NCBI RefSeq assembly: GCF_026342405.1
Contig: NZ_JAPEMU010000002.1
Location: 248,001-312,000 of the forward strand
Length of the DNA: 64,000 nt
Direction: 5' to 3'
Origin: Kitasatospora sp. NBC_00240
GTDB lineage: Bacteria > Actinomycetota > Actinomycetes > Streptomycetales > Streptomycetaceae
Part shown: piece by piece, positions 1-9,380 of the stretch
Position numbering within the stretch: position 1 is the stretch's first letter
Layout of the letters: each line of letters begins with the position of its first letter
The notes under the pieces: model-generated
The model's input: only the letters and a program-made list of their open reading frames with translations
Told to the model about the DNA's origin: nothing
The model's database searches: none
Position numbers and translations under genes: made by a program

Positions 1-101
1 CGCACCCGCTCCCCGACTTCCATCCCCCACTCCCGGATTTGAACCAGAGGGATGGGGAGTTCTAGCCGGAAGTGCTAACGGTATATCGTATTGGTCCAGA
101 A

Positions 102-480
102 TCACAATCCCCCTGTCGGGGTCGCGTTGTAGTCATACATGCCACCCTGGCACCAGTTCTTCACTCCCACTTCGAAGAAGTATTTCCTGGTCGTGCCTGG
201 GAAGGACCTGTAGGGGCCCAGGTCGCCATGCCGCCCGGTGCTGCAGTTGAGATTGAAGTCGAGCCTGCGCGAATGCCCAGTGTCGTTGTAGTACGAGATC
301 TCGTATATCCGATGCTGTACGACTTGAGGCAGAGCGGTGTGTTGACGGTGACGCCATTCAGGGCCATCCCGCACTTCTTCTCCCCCACGACTGCTGAGGC
401 CGAAGTGGCCGTCATCGCACCCCCGCTAGTAGGATGAGGGTTCTGATTTCGGCGCCGATAAGACGCTTGGCAGAAGCCGT
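102..480 (-). pseudogene. Broken small secreted protein (four-Cys family)
   Basis: Read on the minus strand across three frames, this is a wreck of the exported family seen intact at 4910-5320 and 11199-11612. A perfect AGGAGG (485-490) stands 4 nt before an ACG where the family start would be. Then come signal-peptide-like pieces KRLIGA and LILLAG, a frame change, ASA, a CG...C stretch, a second frame change near 305, and ISYYNDTG followed by RRLDFNLNC. The family has ASFLN and KHLDFNLNC at the same place. Lost start codon plus two frameshifts make it a pseudogene. The alignment is by eye. Confidence 0.6.
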
Positions 481-711
481 GGTTCCTCCTGATGAATCTC
501 CGAAGCTCACGGTGAATCGGCCCTGCCAGCGACTTCGATGGATGGCTGGCCCATTGACTTTCAATGCGTGATGGATCTCGATTGGAATTCGGTTCGAAAT
601 TCTCCGCCAGCCAATCTGATCAGACATCTTCTTGCCGATCGGTAGGTATATCATCCGTCCCTTCTGGCTCGTTGCCCATAGGTCCTCCGGCCCATGTTTG
701 TCGAACGGACC

Positions 712-1059
712 TCAGCGGCTGGAGAGAGCTGGCCGAGCTTGGCCGGGCCGGGTGGTGGCCGCCAGGACGACGAAGCCCTCGTCGTCAGGACTGAGCAGGA
801 GGGGGCCGGTCGAGGGGTCAGGCAAGCCAGGCCCGTGAATCACGTCCCGCACGTTGTCCTCGCCGGCCCGGACCAGTTGGATGATCCCTGGAACCCGGTT
901 CCCGGTCGAGGCCCACAGCATCATCGCCCGCCGCACCGCGTTCGGGCTGCCCCGGAGCACGATCCGCTGTACTGCTGCCCTTCCTGATCGGTCAGCCTCC
1001 GGGGCCCGAACGGCTCCGCCACAACGCCTCCCCACACCGAATCGGATGTCGGTCCCCAT
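712..1059 (-). pseudogene. IS630-family transposase N-terminal remnant
   Basis: The minus-strand frame contains VLRGSPNAVRRAMMLWAS, VRAGEDNVRDVIH and LLSPDDEGFVV. This is the order found in the helix-turn-helix N-terminus of Streptomyces IS630-type transposases. The DDE catalytic half is absent and the sequence degrades into unrelated DNA on both sides. It is a dead fragment with no visible inverted repeats. Confidence 0.55.
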
Positions 1060-1529
1060 CCACCGGTTCAGGCGTCGCCACCCCCAACCATGCGCACCTG
1101 TGCAGTCGCACCAGTAGGCTACTGGCGCGCGAAATTGACGATCAATCAGCTATCTCGCAAGGTTGCGACACCCCGGTAACCGCGGAACTTGGGCGCAGGC
1201 GCAGCGACGCGCGAGGAGCCTCTTGAGCAGAGGTGAAGTAGACCGATCCTCCGGGTTCCCCGCAAACGGTCGCTGCTGACGTATTGAGGCAATCGAGTTG
1301 AGAGATCTCACTTGGTGTCAGAGGTTCAAGTGCTGAGGCGATGAATCTGGGCAGGCAGACCCATAGACGGGTTCTCCGCACGGTGGCACTATGTACCAAC
1401 ATCAGAGAAAAGGCGACACAAAGGCCTTCTCTCCATTCATTCGGGTGGGCTGGAAAGTACCGAATCCGGCCGCCTTTCTCTGCCGCAGTCCTCATCTCTG
1501 CCATCCACAAACTATGGACGGAGGATCCA
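1060..1529. other. No gene recognised
   Basis: About 470 bp between the IS630 remnant and the small secreted gene. The long minus-strand reading frame here is antisense to the secreted gene and has no family features. Base composition falls toward 50-55% GC just before 1530, as expected of a promoter-bearing leader. Confidence 0.4.
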
Positions 1530-1745
1530 ATGCGCAAAATCGCCAGCGTATTGGTGGCAAGCCTCATGGGCTTTGCCTGTGTTGCGGGTGTCGCTGGCAC
1601 CGCGAATGCTGCACCTGCCTCAAAGACTGTCGTCAAGCCCAATTCAACTTTCGTATGCTACCAGGGCCATTGGTACATCTACGCCTATGACCTGAGTGGC
1701 CATGCGCTGTGGAGGTGGCATTGCGATTATGGTGCCTACGTCTAG
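1530..1745 (+). CDS. Small exported protein, 71 aa
   Basis: ATG at 1530 follows GGAGG (1520-1524). The product opens with a Sec signal peptide: MRK, then a hydrophobic Ala/Val/Gly core, and an ANA-A cleavage site near residue 28. The mature part is about 43 residues, rich in Tyr and Trp, with two cysteines (FVCYQGHWYIY and WHCDYGAYV). That suggests one disulfide and possibly surface or glycan binding, but I do not recognise the family. It stands alone and is followed by a long perfect hairpin at 1963-2015. Similar tiny exported proteins lie at 3666-3851 and 4910-5320. Confidence 0.65.
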   Translation: MRKIASVLVASLMGFACVAGVAGTANAAPASKTVVKPNSTFVCYQGHWYIYAYDLSGHALWRWHCDYGAYV

Positions 1746-1962
1746 GACTACTCGCATTCCAGGCATTCCAGAATTTCTTCTGATTCGGCGGAGGAAGTAA
1801 GCAGCCTGACTTCGTCGCCCAGCCGGACTGCGTTGAGGGTGTGGGGAAAACAGCTGTCTGTATTTCGGGTCAGCAGTAAGACGGCTGGCTCAGGTGCTGG
1901 TCCGAAGCGACTTCCATGAGCACCAGATCGATGCAGCAGAAGGCTCCTAGCCCGTTGCGCCG

Positions 1963-2015
1963 AACCGTCTACCTGGCTGTGCCCGGCAGAGCCGGGCACA
2001 GCCAGGTAGACGGTT
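1963..2015. terminator. 25-bp perfect hairpin, likely terminator
   Basis: Two 25-bp arms (1963-1987 and 1991-2015) are perfect inverted repeats around a 3-nt loop (AGA). It stands after the secreted gene ending at 1745 and before the peptidase gene at 2183. Stems of this strength without a long T tract are typical actinobacterial terminators. Confidence 0.75.
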
Positions 2016-2182
2016 TCGGACATGCTGGCTGGTGCGAAGTGCGCATCGCCCCCGCCCCATCCAGTCATGAGCCACCCGCCAAGGTGTCGTGACGGACTCG
2101 TCGTTCTCGCGTGCCGGTTCCCAAGCCGGACCCGGGCTGCGACCTTACCCTCAGCCCCGCTTCCCCCGACCTACAGGAGACA

Positions 2183-3418
2183 GTGTTGCGGTCGATCGGT
2201 CTTCCCTTGTCTACCCGACGGCCCGCCACTGCCCTGGCGACCACCGTGCTGGCATTCTCCACTCTCATCGGCGCCTCCCCGGCGGAAGCCCAGGGGGCGG
2301 GCGGGAACGGGGTCTCGTGGATCCGGGCGTGCTCGACGCTCGCAGCCGGTGACACTGTGCGGTGCCACGGGCTCCAGGTCACTAACACCGTCCAGCGCAT
2401 CGCCCCGTACGGTGTTTCGCTCAACGGCGCGCCAGGCGGATACGGCCCCGCTGATCTGCTCGATGCGTACAACCTGCCGGCCAACGGCGGGGCGGGGCAG
2501 ACCATCGCTGTGATTGACGCCTATGACCACCCCAATGCCGAGGCCGATCTCGCCGTCTACCGCGCACAGTTCGGCCTGCCCGCCTGTACCACCGACAGCG
2601 GCTGCTTCAAGAAGGTCGACCAGAAGGGCGGTACCCGCTACCCGCGCAAGGACGCCGGCTGGGCAGGTGAGATCTCGCTCGACCTCGCAATGGTTTCCGC
2701 TATAGCCCCCAACGCAAAGATCATCCTGGTGGAGGCCAAGAAGGCGACCCTGGCCGACCTCGGCACCGGCGTGAACACCGCGGTGCGCCTCGGCGCCAAG
2801 TTCATCTCCAACAGCTACGGCGCCATCGAGGCCTCCTCGGATCCTGCCCACGACGCCTCGTACTTCGATCACCCCGGCGTTGCCATCACAGCCTCCTCGG
2901 GTGACTCGGGTCTCACCGTGCAGTACCCGGCTGCTTCCCGGAAGGTCATCGCCGTCGGTGGTACCGCGCTCTGGCGTGACTCCAGTGCCCGTGGCTGGAG
3001 TGAGTCGGTGTATGCCAACGGTCCTGCGGCTGCCGGCTCCGGCTGTTCGGCATACGGTGCCAAGCCCGTCTGGCAGAAGGACACAGGTTGCGCCAACCGA
3101 ACTGTCGCCGATGTCTCCGCGGTCGCCGACCCGGCAACCGGCGTCGCCGTCTACCAGACGTACGGAGCCAAGGGTTGGGTCGTCTACGGCGGCACCAGCG
3201 TCGGCGCACCGATCATCGCCGCGGTCTATGCCGATGCCGGTGCACCCACGGTGAGTTACCCGGCAGCGAATCCGTACGCACACCCCGCTGAGCTCTTCGA
3301 CGTGAGCAGCGGCGCCACCGCGAACTGCTCGCCCGCCTACCTCTGCACCGGTACCGTCGGCTACGACGGACCCACCGGCCTCGGCACACCGAACGGCATC
3401 GCTGCCTTCGCCGGCTGA
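2183..3418 (+). CDS. Secreted S53-family (sedolisin-like) serine peptidase
   Basis: A 411-residue exported endopeptidase. GTG at 2183 lies just after AGGAGA (2175-2180); TTG at 2186 is the alternative. Residues 1-36 form a signal peptide ending PAEA. The catalytic set of family S53 is visible: Glu163 and Asp167 in GEISLDL, oxyanion Asp241 in ASSGDSG, and nucleophile Ser339 in YGGTSVGAP, with YPAAS...AVGGT between them. The family is named for acid-acting peptidases with a Glu-Asp-Ser triad. The usual large N-terminal pro-domain is missing: only about 55 residues separate the signal peptide from the catalytic domain. Cysteine pairs suggest disulfides. It appears monocistronic. Confidence 0.88.
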   Translation: MLRSIGLPLSTRRPATALATTVLAFSTLIGASPAEAQGAGGNGVSWIRACSTLAAGDTVRCHGLQVTNTVQRIAPYGVSLNGAPGGYGPADLLDAYNLPANGGAGQTIAVIDAYDHPNAEADLAVYRAQFGLPACTTDSGCFKKVDQKGGTRYPRKDAGWAGEISLDLAMVSAIAPNAKIILVEAKKATLADLGTGVNTAVRLGAKFISNSYGAIEASSDPAHDASYFDHPGVAITASSGDSGLTVQYPAASRKVIAVGGTALWRDSSARGWSESVYANGPAAAGSGCSAYGAKPVWQKDTGCANRTVADVSAVADPATGVAVYQTYGAKGWVVYGGTSVGAPIIAAVYADAGAPTVSYPAANPYAHPAELFDVSSGATANCSPAYLCTGTVGYDGPTGLGTPNGIAAFAG

Positions 3419-3665
3419 TCGTGACGGCTGGTGTGATGCGCGCAAATCACGAGGGTAGGCGTCCGCTACGGTGCTCGCCCCGCGCACACGCTCTGAAGTG
3501 GTCCACCTGGCGGTGGACGGCGTCAGGCCGGTCGCCGGCCGCTGCCACTACCAATGGCGGCTTCACGCGATCGCGGGGCGGCCCGTGAGGACCGCCCCTG
3601 ATGACCCATGCTCACAACCGACCCTTGTCGCCACCCAGCCCCACCTCAGCTGAGCGGCGTCGGTA

Positions 3666-3851
3666 CTAGATGTAGGAGCAGCGCTGGTACCCCTTGCCCA
3701 GGATGTAGATCGTGTAGCAGTTAGGCGTCGCGGCCTGGATGGTGCTGTTCCTCTCGGAAGGTACAGCGCTCGCTGAGGTGCTGCCGAGGACTCCGGCGGT
3801 GCCGAGGCCTACGGCAGCGCAGATGATCATGGTGGTGAGGGAGCGGCGCAT
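3666..3851 (-). CDS. Tiny exported peptide, 61 aa
   Basis: ATG at 3849-3851 on the minus strand. The product starts MRRSLTTMIICAAVGLG, has an Ala/Gly-rich core and an SASA cleavage site, and a mature part of about 32 residues ending NCYTIYILGKGYQRCSYI, with two cysteines. It resembles the 1530-1745 product in plan (signal peptide, two Cys, aromatic-rich) but not in sequence. No known family is recognised. Confidence 0.55.
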   Translation of the reverse strand: MRRSLTTMIICAAVGLGTAGVLGSTSASAVPSERNSTIQAATPNCYTIYILGKGYQRCSYI

Positions 3852-4290
3852 GGGGTTGTCCGTTCGTGTGTTGCGGATGCCGCTGTGCGGCAGGATGTGA
3901 ATGGTTGGCAACGCGACTTCTTGTGGATCGTCCGACAGCATTGGGGCACCCATGGCCGTGAGATCCCTGCCGGTATCGGGTGCAATCGATGCGGAACCTG
4001 GCGGCTGCGCTTGCTGGTGCGCATATGGTGGCCCTCTCGGAGTGGGCTGGTCTATGGGTCCCCTGGATCAATTCCTCCAGCGCCTCGGGCTGCTGCTCGG
4101 GCGCGTGCGACCAGGGCTGATGAAAAGTCGCCATGGTCAAGTAAACGTGCTGGTCAGGCGAAAGGAGGGCAGGACCGGCGGCCGGGCGAAAGGCTCGGTT
4201 GAAGCGCCCCTTGGTGAGGCTCACCGGCGAGGCCTCGGAAAATTGGGCCCTCCGGGCGTGCCTATTACGTCGGGAGAGGTCGGAAGGTGT

Positions 4291-4490
4291 GCGGCTGGGC
4301 GATCCGGCCGTGGCGGAGCGGAGGCTGTTCGGCCGGTTGGTCGCCTTCTCGACGGTGTCGCGTTCTTGTGGCGCGCCTCGAAGCGGTGGCCGGTCGCTCT
4401 GCCGGCCCCGCTCGTCGCGATCGGCAGTCTGACCGGGCTTCTCCGGGATGACGTACCGCCATGTCCCGCGCCTGCGCAGGTAGCTGAGGA
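4291..4490 (-). pseudogene. IS5-type transposase C-terminal remnant
   Basis: The minus strand reads LRRRGTWRYVIPEKPGQTA, then ERDTVEKATNRPNSLR. This fits the C-terminal DDE segment of IS5-group transposases (LRRRGI..TIPEK...ERNTVER.NRLK). The Glu of the motif is recognisable, but flanking DNA carries no further homologous sequence I can follow. It is a degraded remnant. Confidence 0.45.
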
Positions 4491-4909
4491 TCCCGCGGTT
4501 GCTCTGAGGCTGTTTCGTCCACGGCTCGTGCCACTCCGGCAGGTCCCGGTACGCAGCCTGCCCCGACTCCGGGTGCTGCCTTCCGCGCGCTACCTGCCGA
4601 TGGTCCCCGCTGGTTGCCGCGACGATCCACTGCTGACTGCTGGAAGCGGCTCCAGTTGGTCGCTGAACGTTCGTCAGATCACCGACTTGCCAGGTCTGCC
4701 CGCGATTCAATTGATCGCCAGTCGCCGCCCATTAGATCACCTGATGACATAGTTCGTAGACGGTGCAAATTGATCCACTGGACCTATTTAATTGCCGCTA
4801 TGCGATTGTCATTGACTCGCCCCACAGGAGGCTGCTTCCCTGGTCATCCCTCGTAAGGATTTCCGGATGATGAACGGAATCATTGCGGTGCGGTGAAAGG
4901 AGAAGCTTA
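4491..4909. other. No gene recognised; leader of the secreted gene
   Basis: The left part is GC-rich with no family features on either strand. The right part (about 4690-4909) is A/T-richer and probably holds the promoter of the secreted gene at 4910. No convincing -35/-10 pair could be chosen. Confidence 0.3.
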
Positions 4910-5320
4910 ATGTCCCCAGTGAAGCGGTTCGTTGGTGCGGGTGTTGCGGTCTTTGCCCTGCTGACAGGGGGTATCAGCATGGCCCCTGCAGCTTCAGCCA
5001 TGACCACCCAGACCACCTGCTCCAGCGTTGATGGCGGGAGGCTCTGTCTCACGCGTTCGGATGCGGGGTACAATGCGAGTTTCCTGAATCGGAGCGCATA
5101 TCCCAAGCGTCTCCACTTCTACCTGGTCTGCAAATCCTTTCGGCCTGGCGCTGGCGGCACTGCCCTGCTTTCAGATCGAGGGTCCTTCATTTCCTACCCG
5201 AACCACGTCAACAGTTTCTTCTTCAATGCCTCGGCGGTTCCCGCGGGCGGCATTTGCTATCTGGGTATGAGTGACCTGACCTCAGGCGTGGTCAGGCAGT
5301 ACCGTACAACGTCACTCTGA
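4910..5320 (+). CDS. Small secreted four-Cys protein, 136 aa
   Basis: ATG at 4910 follows AAAGGAGA (4896-4903). The signal peptide (MSPVKRFVGAGVAVFALLTG...PAASA) is followed by a mature domain of about 105 residues: TTCSSVDGGRLC, ASFLNRSAYPKRLHFYLVC, LLSDRGSF, CYLGMSDLTSGV. Cysteine spacing and the motifs VDGG.LC, ASFLN, K.L.F.L.C, L.D.GSF and M.DL.TG recur in the gene at 11199-11612 and the wreck at 102-480, which defines a local family. Two disulfides are likely. The function is unknown. A hairpin terminator follows at 5407-5442. Confidence 0.75.
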   Translation: MSPVKRFVGAGVAVFALLTGGISMAPAASAMTTQTTCSSVDGGRLCLTRSDAGYNASFLNRSAYPKRLHFYLVCKSFRPGAGGTALLSDRGSFISYPNHVNSFFFNASAVPAGGICYLGMSDLTSGVVRQYRTTSL

Positions 5321-5406
5321 TCCGCCCCGAGCCGACGACCCCCGTACCAGGCATAGCACCCAGGAGCGGGAACAGGGGCCGGACGCCATCACAAGCAGGC
5401 GCAGCA

Positions 5407-5442
5407 CGTGCATCAGCCGATGATTCTCTCGGCTGATGCACG
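5407..5442. terminator. Hairpin terminator after the secreted gene
   Basis: 14-bp perfect arms (5407-5420 and 5429-5442) around an 8-nt loop, 87 nt downstream of the stop of the 4910-5320 gene. Confidence 0.6.
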
Positions 5443-5602
5443 GCCTGGCGGCCGAAAGCGGGCGGAATCAGCCACCGCTCCGACAGCAACCCGCATCGCC
5501 CGCTGGGACACCGCGTCCCACCACCGAACCGGAGGCCGTGCCGTGCGCAGCCTTGTGAGCCGGAGCAGCGTGAGTGCCTCGCCACCGCCTATGCGGAGGG
5601 CG

Positions 5603-5854
5603 ATGTGGTCGTACCGTTGGGCTTGGGGAACGGGCTTGGCGGTGATGGTCATGGAGCAGTACGCCGAGGTCGGGCCTGTGCCGTTCATGGTCTGCGCCGA
5701 ATGTGCGCGGCCAGCGCCGTGGAATCCGACGACCTTCTGCGGCTGGGCCTGCTACGACGCCCGGCCCCGCGATCCCGAGTCGGCCCCGCTGGTCCTGACG
5801 TTCTTCCTCGGCCTGGGCCCGTCCACTCTGACCCGCCACAACCCCAACCCCTGA
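5603..5854 (+). CDS. Hypothetical protein with paired CxxC-like motifs
   Basis: An 83-residue frame with VCAEC (CxxC) and, 14 residues on, CGWAC (CxxxC), a spacing that could bind a zinc ion. The rest is hydrophobic or proline-rich. No Shine-Dalgarno sequence decides between ATGs at 5591, 5603 and 5647, and no family is recognised. It could be a spurious frame. Confidence 0.3.
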   Translation: MWSYRWAWGTGLAVMVMEQYAEVGPVPFMVCAECARPAPWNPTTFCGWACYDARPRDPESAPLVLTFFLGLGPSTLTRHNPNP

Positions 5855-5991
5855 CCGAACGGCGGGCCGGCCTCACCGCCGGGCCCATGGGTGGAGGGGG
5901 CTCGGCGAACAGCGCGCGACCGACTGCCCGCCCGAGCCGGATGCGGCAGCGCGAGCCCTTTCCGACACCGGGTGGCTGCTCCCGAGGCAGG

Positions 5992-6216
5992 TCAGTCGCA
6001 GTCGCGGCAGATCTGGTCCTGGTTCTTGATGCGTGCAAGTCGACTGAGGTGGTGGACGAGGAAGCAGCTGCTGCAGGTGAACTCGTCCTGTTGCTTGGGG
6101 AGCACCCGGACGCTGAGTTCCTCGTCCGAGAGGTCCGCGCCGGGCAGCTCCAGGAGGTCCTCGGCTTCGAGCTGGTCGTCCTCGCTCGTGCGCGGGATAT
6201 CGAAATTTGTGGCCAC
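5992..6216 (-). CDS. DUF4193 family protein, 74 aa
   Basis: GTG at 6214-6216 gives ATNFDIPRTSEDDQ, then LELPGADLSDEELSVRV and PKQQDEFTC, FLVHH and QICRDCD. This matches actinobacterial DUF4193 almost residue for residue in the C-terminal half. CSSC and CRDC form a four-Cys zinc ribbon. DUF4193 genes are normally housekeeping neighbours of unknown function. This copy is about 20 residues shorter at the N-terminus than usual, because the acidic linker is reduced. The ISL3 element begins 105 bp upstream of its start and may have replaced its promoter. Confidence 0.85.
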   Translation of the reverse strand: MATNFDIPRTSEDDQLEAEDLLELPGADLSDEELSVRVLPKQQDEFTCSSCFLVHHLSRLARIKNQDQICRDCD

Positions 6217-6321
6217 TGCGGGGATCCCCTTGCGGTGAGCTCGATGGTGGGCGCGGCAGCGGCCAACGCGCGCCTGCCAGCCGCTTCGAGGACGCCACCG
6301 GTTCGATGAGAGCACAAATGG

Positions 6322-7726
6322 GGCTCTTGTGCTGGACCTGTGGGTCGGGTCATGCGAGTTGGCGTCGGGGCAGGGTGGGGCGGTTGCCGCCGAGGCAGAG
6401 CATGACGAGGGCGATGACGGCCTCGGCGGAACGGAAGCCGAAGCCTCGGCGGATGATCAAGCGGGTCTTGGTGTTCGTCGACTCGATCAGGCCGTTGGAC
6501 AGCTTCTCGATGATCGCGTGGAGGATGGCCTCGTAGTGGCGCTTGATCTTGCGAGCGAGGTCGGTGAAGGCCGGAAGGCGGCACCGGGCGGCCCAGGACA
6601 GCCATCGGTCCAGGGCCTTCACCGCGGCCTGGACGCCCTCCTCGGCGGCGATCCGGTAGATCGTGCGCAGGCCCTCCTTCAGCAGGTAGGCGCGGTGCAG
6701 GCGGGGGTCGTTGGTCGCGATCCAGGCGAGTTTGACCTGCTGGCGGGGCGTGAGGTCCTCGGGGTTCTTCCACAACGCGTGGCGTGAGTGCTTGAGGCGG
6801 CGGGCGAGTTCGGGGTCGGCGGCCTCGCGTCGTGCCCGGTTCCACGCGGAGCGGCGTTCCTCGTCCAGGGCCTCGGTGGCCCAGGCCACGACGTGGAACG
6901 GGTCCATGGCGCGTACCGCGTTGGGAGCGCGCTCGGCGACCACGTCGGCGATCCACTCGGCGCCGTCGGCGCTGATGTGGGTGAGCCCGTGCGCGCGGTC
7001 GGCGCCCAGCACGTCGAAGAAGGAGCGCAGTACGTCCTTGCCGTGGCCGTCCGCCATCCACACCACCCGTCGGGAGTCGTGGTCGACCACGACGGTCATG
7101 TACTTCTGCCCGCGCCGGTAGGAGATCTCGTCGATGCCGACACGCCGCAGGCCGGCGAGCCGGTCGATCCCGGCGTCGGCGTCGGCCTGGTGGCGGGTGA
7201 TGATCGCGCCGACCGTGCGCCAGGCAGTCCGCATCAGCTGGGCAGTGGCCGCCTTGGAGCATTCGGTGGCCATCCAGGCGACTTGCTGATCGAAGTCGCG
7301 GGTGTGCCCGGCGTCGTGGCGGGCCCAGGGGACGGCGGCGACCACCACCCCGTGCCGCCGGCAGGTCACCCGGGGCGCGTCGGCCTCCAGGTAGAGCTTG
7401 AGGCCGGCAGCGTCCAGGTGACGCCAGCGCCGACGCCCCGCACCGGCGTCGAACCCCGGACAGCGGCTCCCACAGATCCCGCAACGGCGACGCGCCCGAG
7501 ACCTCGGCCGGACCGCGACCACGATGACCTGCGCATCTACCTCGAACCGCACGTCCTCCGGCACCGCCTGCTCGCATCCGACCAGCGCGTTCAATACCGT
7601 GGTGAACCGCACGCCGTTCTCCCTGCGCAAACCGATCTCGGGCCTCAACACCTCAAGATCTGCACAGGGGACGGCGTGTACTGCGTCAGGCGCTCCTCAG
7701 CGACCCACAGATGGAGCACAAGAGCC
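6322..7726. mobile_element. ISL3-family insertion sequence, complete
   Basis: 1405 bp bounded by 26-bp imperfect inverted repeats (6322-6347 and 7701-7726, 23 of 26 matching, outer GGCTCTTGTGCT). An 8-bp direct repeat ACAAATGG flanks it (6314-6321 and 7727-7734), the duplication length expected of ISL3. One full-length transposase gene lies inside. Confidence 0.93.
6350..7651 (-). CDS. ISL3-family transposase
   Basis: A DDE transposase of up to 433 residues. The N-terminal zinc-ribbon is RRCGICGSRCPG. Then comes RRVGIDEISYRRGQKY (first catalytic Asp), DGAEWIADV and AMDPFHVVAWA (second Asp region), and C-terminal SNGLIESTNTKTRLIIRRGFGFRS (Glu), all diagnostic of ISL3. The likely start is GTG near 7612 (VRFTTVLNALVGC), because the first 13 codons lie close to the terminal repeat. 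Reading frame, inverted repeats and target duplication are intact, so the element may be active. Confidence 0.93.
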   Translation of the reverse strand: MLRPEIGLRRENGVRFTTVLNALVGCEQAVPEDVRFEVDAQVIVVAVRPRSRARRRCGICGSRCPGFDAGAGRRRWRHLDAAGLKLYLEADAPRVTCRRHGVVVAAVPWARHDAGHTRDFDQQVAWMATECSKAATAQLMRTAWRTVGAIITRHQADADAGIDRLAGLRRVGIDEISYRRGQKYMTVVVDHDSRRVVWMADGHGKDVLRSFFDVLGADRAHGLTHISADGAEWIADVVAERAPNAVRAMDPFHVVAWATEALDEERRSAWNRARREAADPELARRLKHSRHALWKNPEDLTPRQQVKLAWIATNDPRLHRAYLLKEGLRTIYRIAAEEGVQAAVKALDRWLSWAARCRLPAFTDLARKIKRHYEAILHAIIEKLSNGLIESTNTKTRLIIRRGFGFRSAEAVIALVMLCLGGNRPTLPRRQLA

Positions 7727-8103
7727 ACAAATGGGAGCACAGGCCCGGCAGACGCGGCGAGACCGCGTCCCTTGGCCACGTGGGCACATGAGGGCGCAGG
7801 CGCCCGGCTCGGCTGAGCTTCGGCGATCAGTCAACTGGTCCGCAGGCGCCACGACCTCCGGGTTCCACGTGGCGGGCTGGTGCAGGTGACGTTGGGGTGG
7901 ACGAGAGGTTGTAGACCCCGTCCGTGGCGTCTGCGGTCACTACCCAGCCCTTTCCCCGCGTAGGCGAGGGGCGCAAGGTCTATCGCGGCACTGAAGCCCG
8001 GCTTCGGCCCCCCAGGCGGCAGCGCACCCGCCCAGCCCGGCACGCCGGCACCATGGGGAGCGCCCGTGGACGACCAGCCGGGAAGGCGGGCAAGGCCCGG
8101 ATG

Positions 8104-8211
8104 CGCGCGCGGCTACTGCTCGGCGCAGCGGCCGGCCAGCAGGCCACCGTCGACGGCCGCTACGGACCGACTACAACCGCCGTGGCCAAGGCTTTCCAGC
8201 AGGCCAAGGCC
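8104..8211 (+). pseudogene. Peptidoglycan-binding domain fragment
   Basis: The short segment GQQATVDGRYGPTTTAVAKAFQQAKA carries the VDG.YGP.T..AV..FQ signature of PG_binding_1 domains. It runs straight into an IS630 wreck on the opposite strand. The surrounding protein is gone. Confidence 0.5.
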
Positions 8212-8224
8212 GCGACGATGGAGG

Positions 8225-8786
8225 GGTGCCGTGGCGCCGCGAGCGGGCCTGCATGGCGGTCTTCTCGTCCACGCTGAGCACCACCGACCCGGGCGGACGA
8301 TGCAGGTAGAGGGCGCACACCTCAGCGGCCTTGCTGTGGATCTCCGGGTCGTCGGGGCGGGTGAGCCAGCCGCGGACGAGGTGGGGCTTGAGGTCCAGGT
8401 CGGCCAGGATCCGCCCGATCTGGGAGGCGGAGCGACGGGCGGCAAGGGACTTGGCGATCGACCTGTGGGTCCATTGACTGTCGGGGCGGGTTTGACGGAC
8501 GTCACCGCGGCGACGATTGCAAGGGGCACCTCGGGCCCGTAGCGACGTGGGCGGCCGGGCCTGCTGCGGTCCTCCAGAGCGGCCGTTCCCTCGTGGTGGA
8601 ACCGTTTGCGCCAGCGCCTGACGGTAACGATGTGCAACCGGTGGCTGCGGGGATAGCCGCGCTGGAGACACCGTCGGCGGCGGCCAGGGCCACCGCAGCT
8701 CGCTGGATGCGCCGCAGAGGCGCGGTGCGCGAGTGGACCAACTGTTCCAGAGCCGCCCGCTGGTTCTTGTCCCAGACCACCGTGAA
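8225..8786 (-). pseudogene. IS630-family transposase, multiply frameshifted
   Basis: Pieces in three frames assemble in order: NQRAALEQLVHSRTAPLRRIQRA, HIVTVRRWRKRFHHEGTAAL, DRSRPGRPRRYGPEV, then AKSLAARRSASQIGRILADL and SVVLSVDEKTAMQARSRRHG. This is an IS630 transposase truncated just after the first catalytic Asp (VDEKT). It lies between two unrelated fragments and is not functional. Confidence 0.65.
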
Positions 8787-8796
8787 CGGGCTGTGC

Positions 8797-9090
8797 GCCG
8801 GCAACTGGGAGCACGACATCCTCGTCGAGGCCGTCACCGACGCCGAACCGGGTATCGCCTACCCCCGCTGCCTCACCGGCCGCCGTGCGTGCCCGCCTGA
8901 GGACTGCGGCGGGATGTGGGGGTACGAGTACCTGATCGAGATCCTCGCCGCCCCCGGCCACGAAGAACACGACGAACGCCTCGAATGGCTCGGCCTCGAC
9001 ACCGCCGACCAGTTCGATCCCGCTGCCTTCGACCTGGCAGAGGTCAACAGCGCACTGTCCGGCTTCGCGGCCATCCTGATCGAGAACTGA
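8797..9090 (+). pseudogene. pRiA4b ORF-3-like protein, C-terminal part
   Basis: The segment from NWEHDILVEAV through YPRCLTGRRACPPEDCGGMWGY, then HEEHDERLEWLGL and FDPAAFDLAEVN, is the conserved C-terminus of the pRiA4b ORF-3 / IS1096 TnpR-like family (mobile-element passengers of unknown role). The N-terminal half is replaced by the IS630 wreck. The stop at 9088-9090 looks native. Confidence 0.65.
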
Positions 9091-9200
9091 CGCCCCACCG
9101 TGTGGCATCGAACGCCCCGGCCACCACGGCCGGGGCGATCCTGACCCTCGCAGGATCAGTGGGGCGCTGCACTAGTGTCCCGCGCCGGACGGATACCGGC

Positions 9201-9380
9201 GTAGCGACCGGCTCCTACACTACGGACTGCGCCACCCACCTGGCCATCGACGCCGACTTCGGTCCCGCCACGGGCCAAGTCCTCTGCTGGCTCCAGAACT
9301 GTGCGCACCTCAACGTCGACGCAAGGATCGGGGACGCCACCTGGCGGGCCCTGGACAACCCGCCCCGCTGCTGTGGATGA
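9201..9380 (+). pseudogene. Peptidoglycan-binding-like repeat remnant
   Basis: The frame reads ATHLAIDADFGPATGQVLCWLQ, then NVDARIGDATWRALDNP, a pattern close to tandem PG_binding_1 motifs (D.DFGP.T...L..LQ; VD..IG..TW..L). No intact gene is seen around it. With 8104-8211 it may derive from one exported wall-binding protein. Confidence 0.4.

Noticed and set aside
1748..2068. 106-codon minus-strand frame
   Set aside because: It runs through the 25-bp terminator hairpin and has no ribosome site or family motif.
2171..3487. 438-codon minus-strand frame
   Set aside because: It is antisense to the S53 peptidase, which has a full catalytic set.
3901..4752. 283-codon + strand frame
   Set aside because: It has no recognisable motifs and is antisense to an IS5-type remnant on the minus strand; a GC-rich shadow frame.
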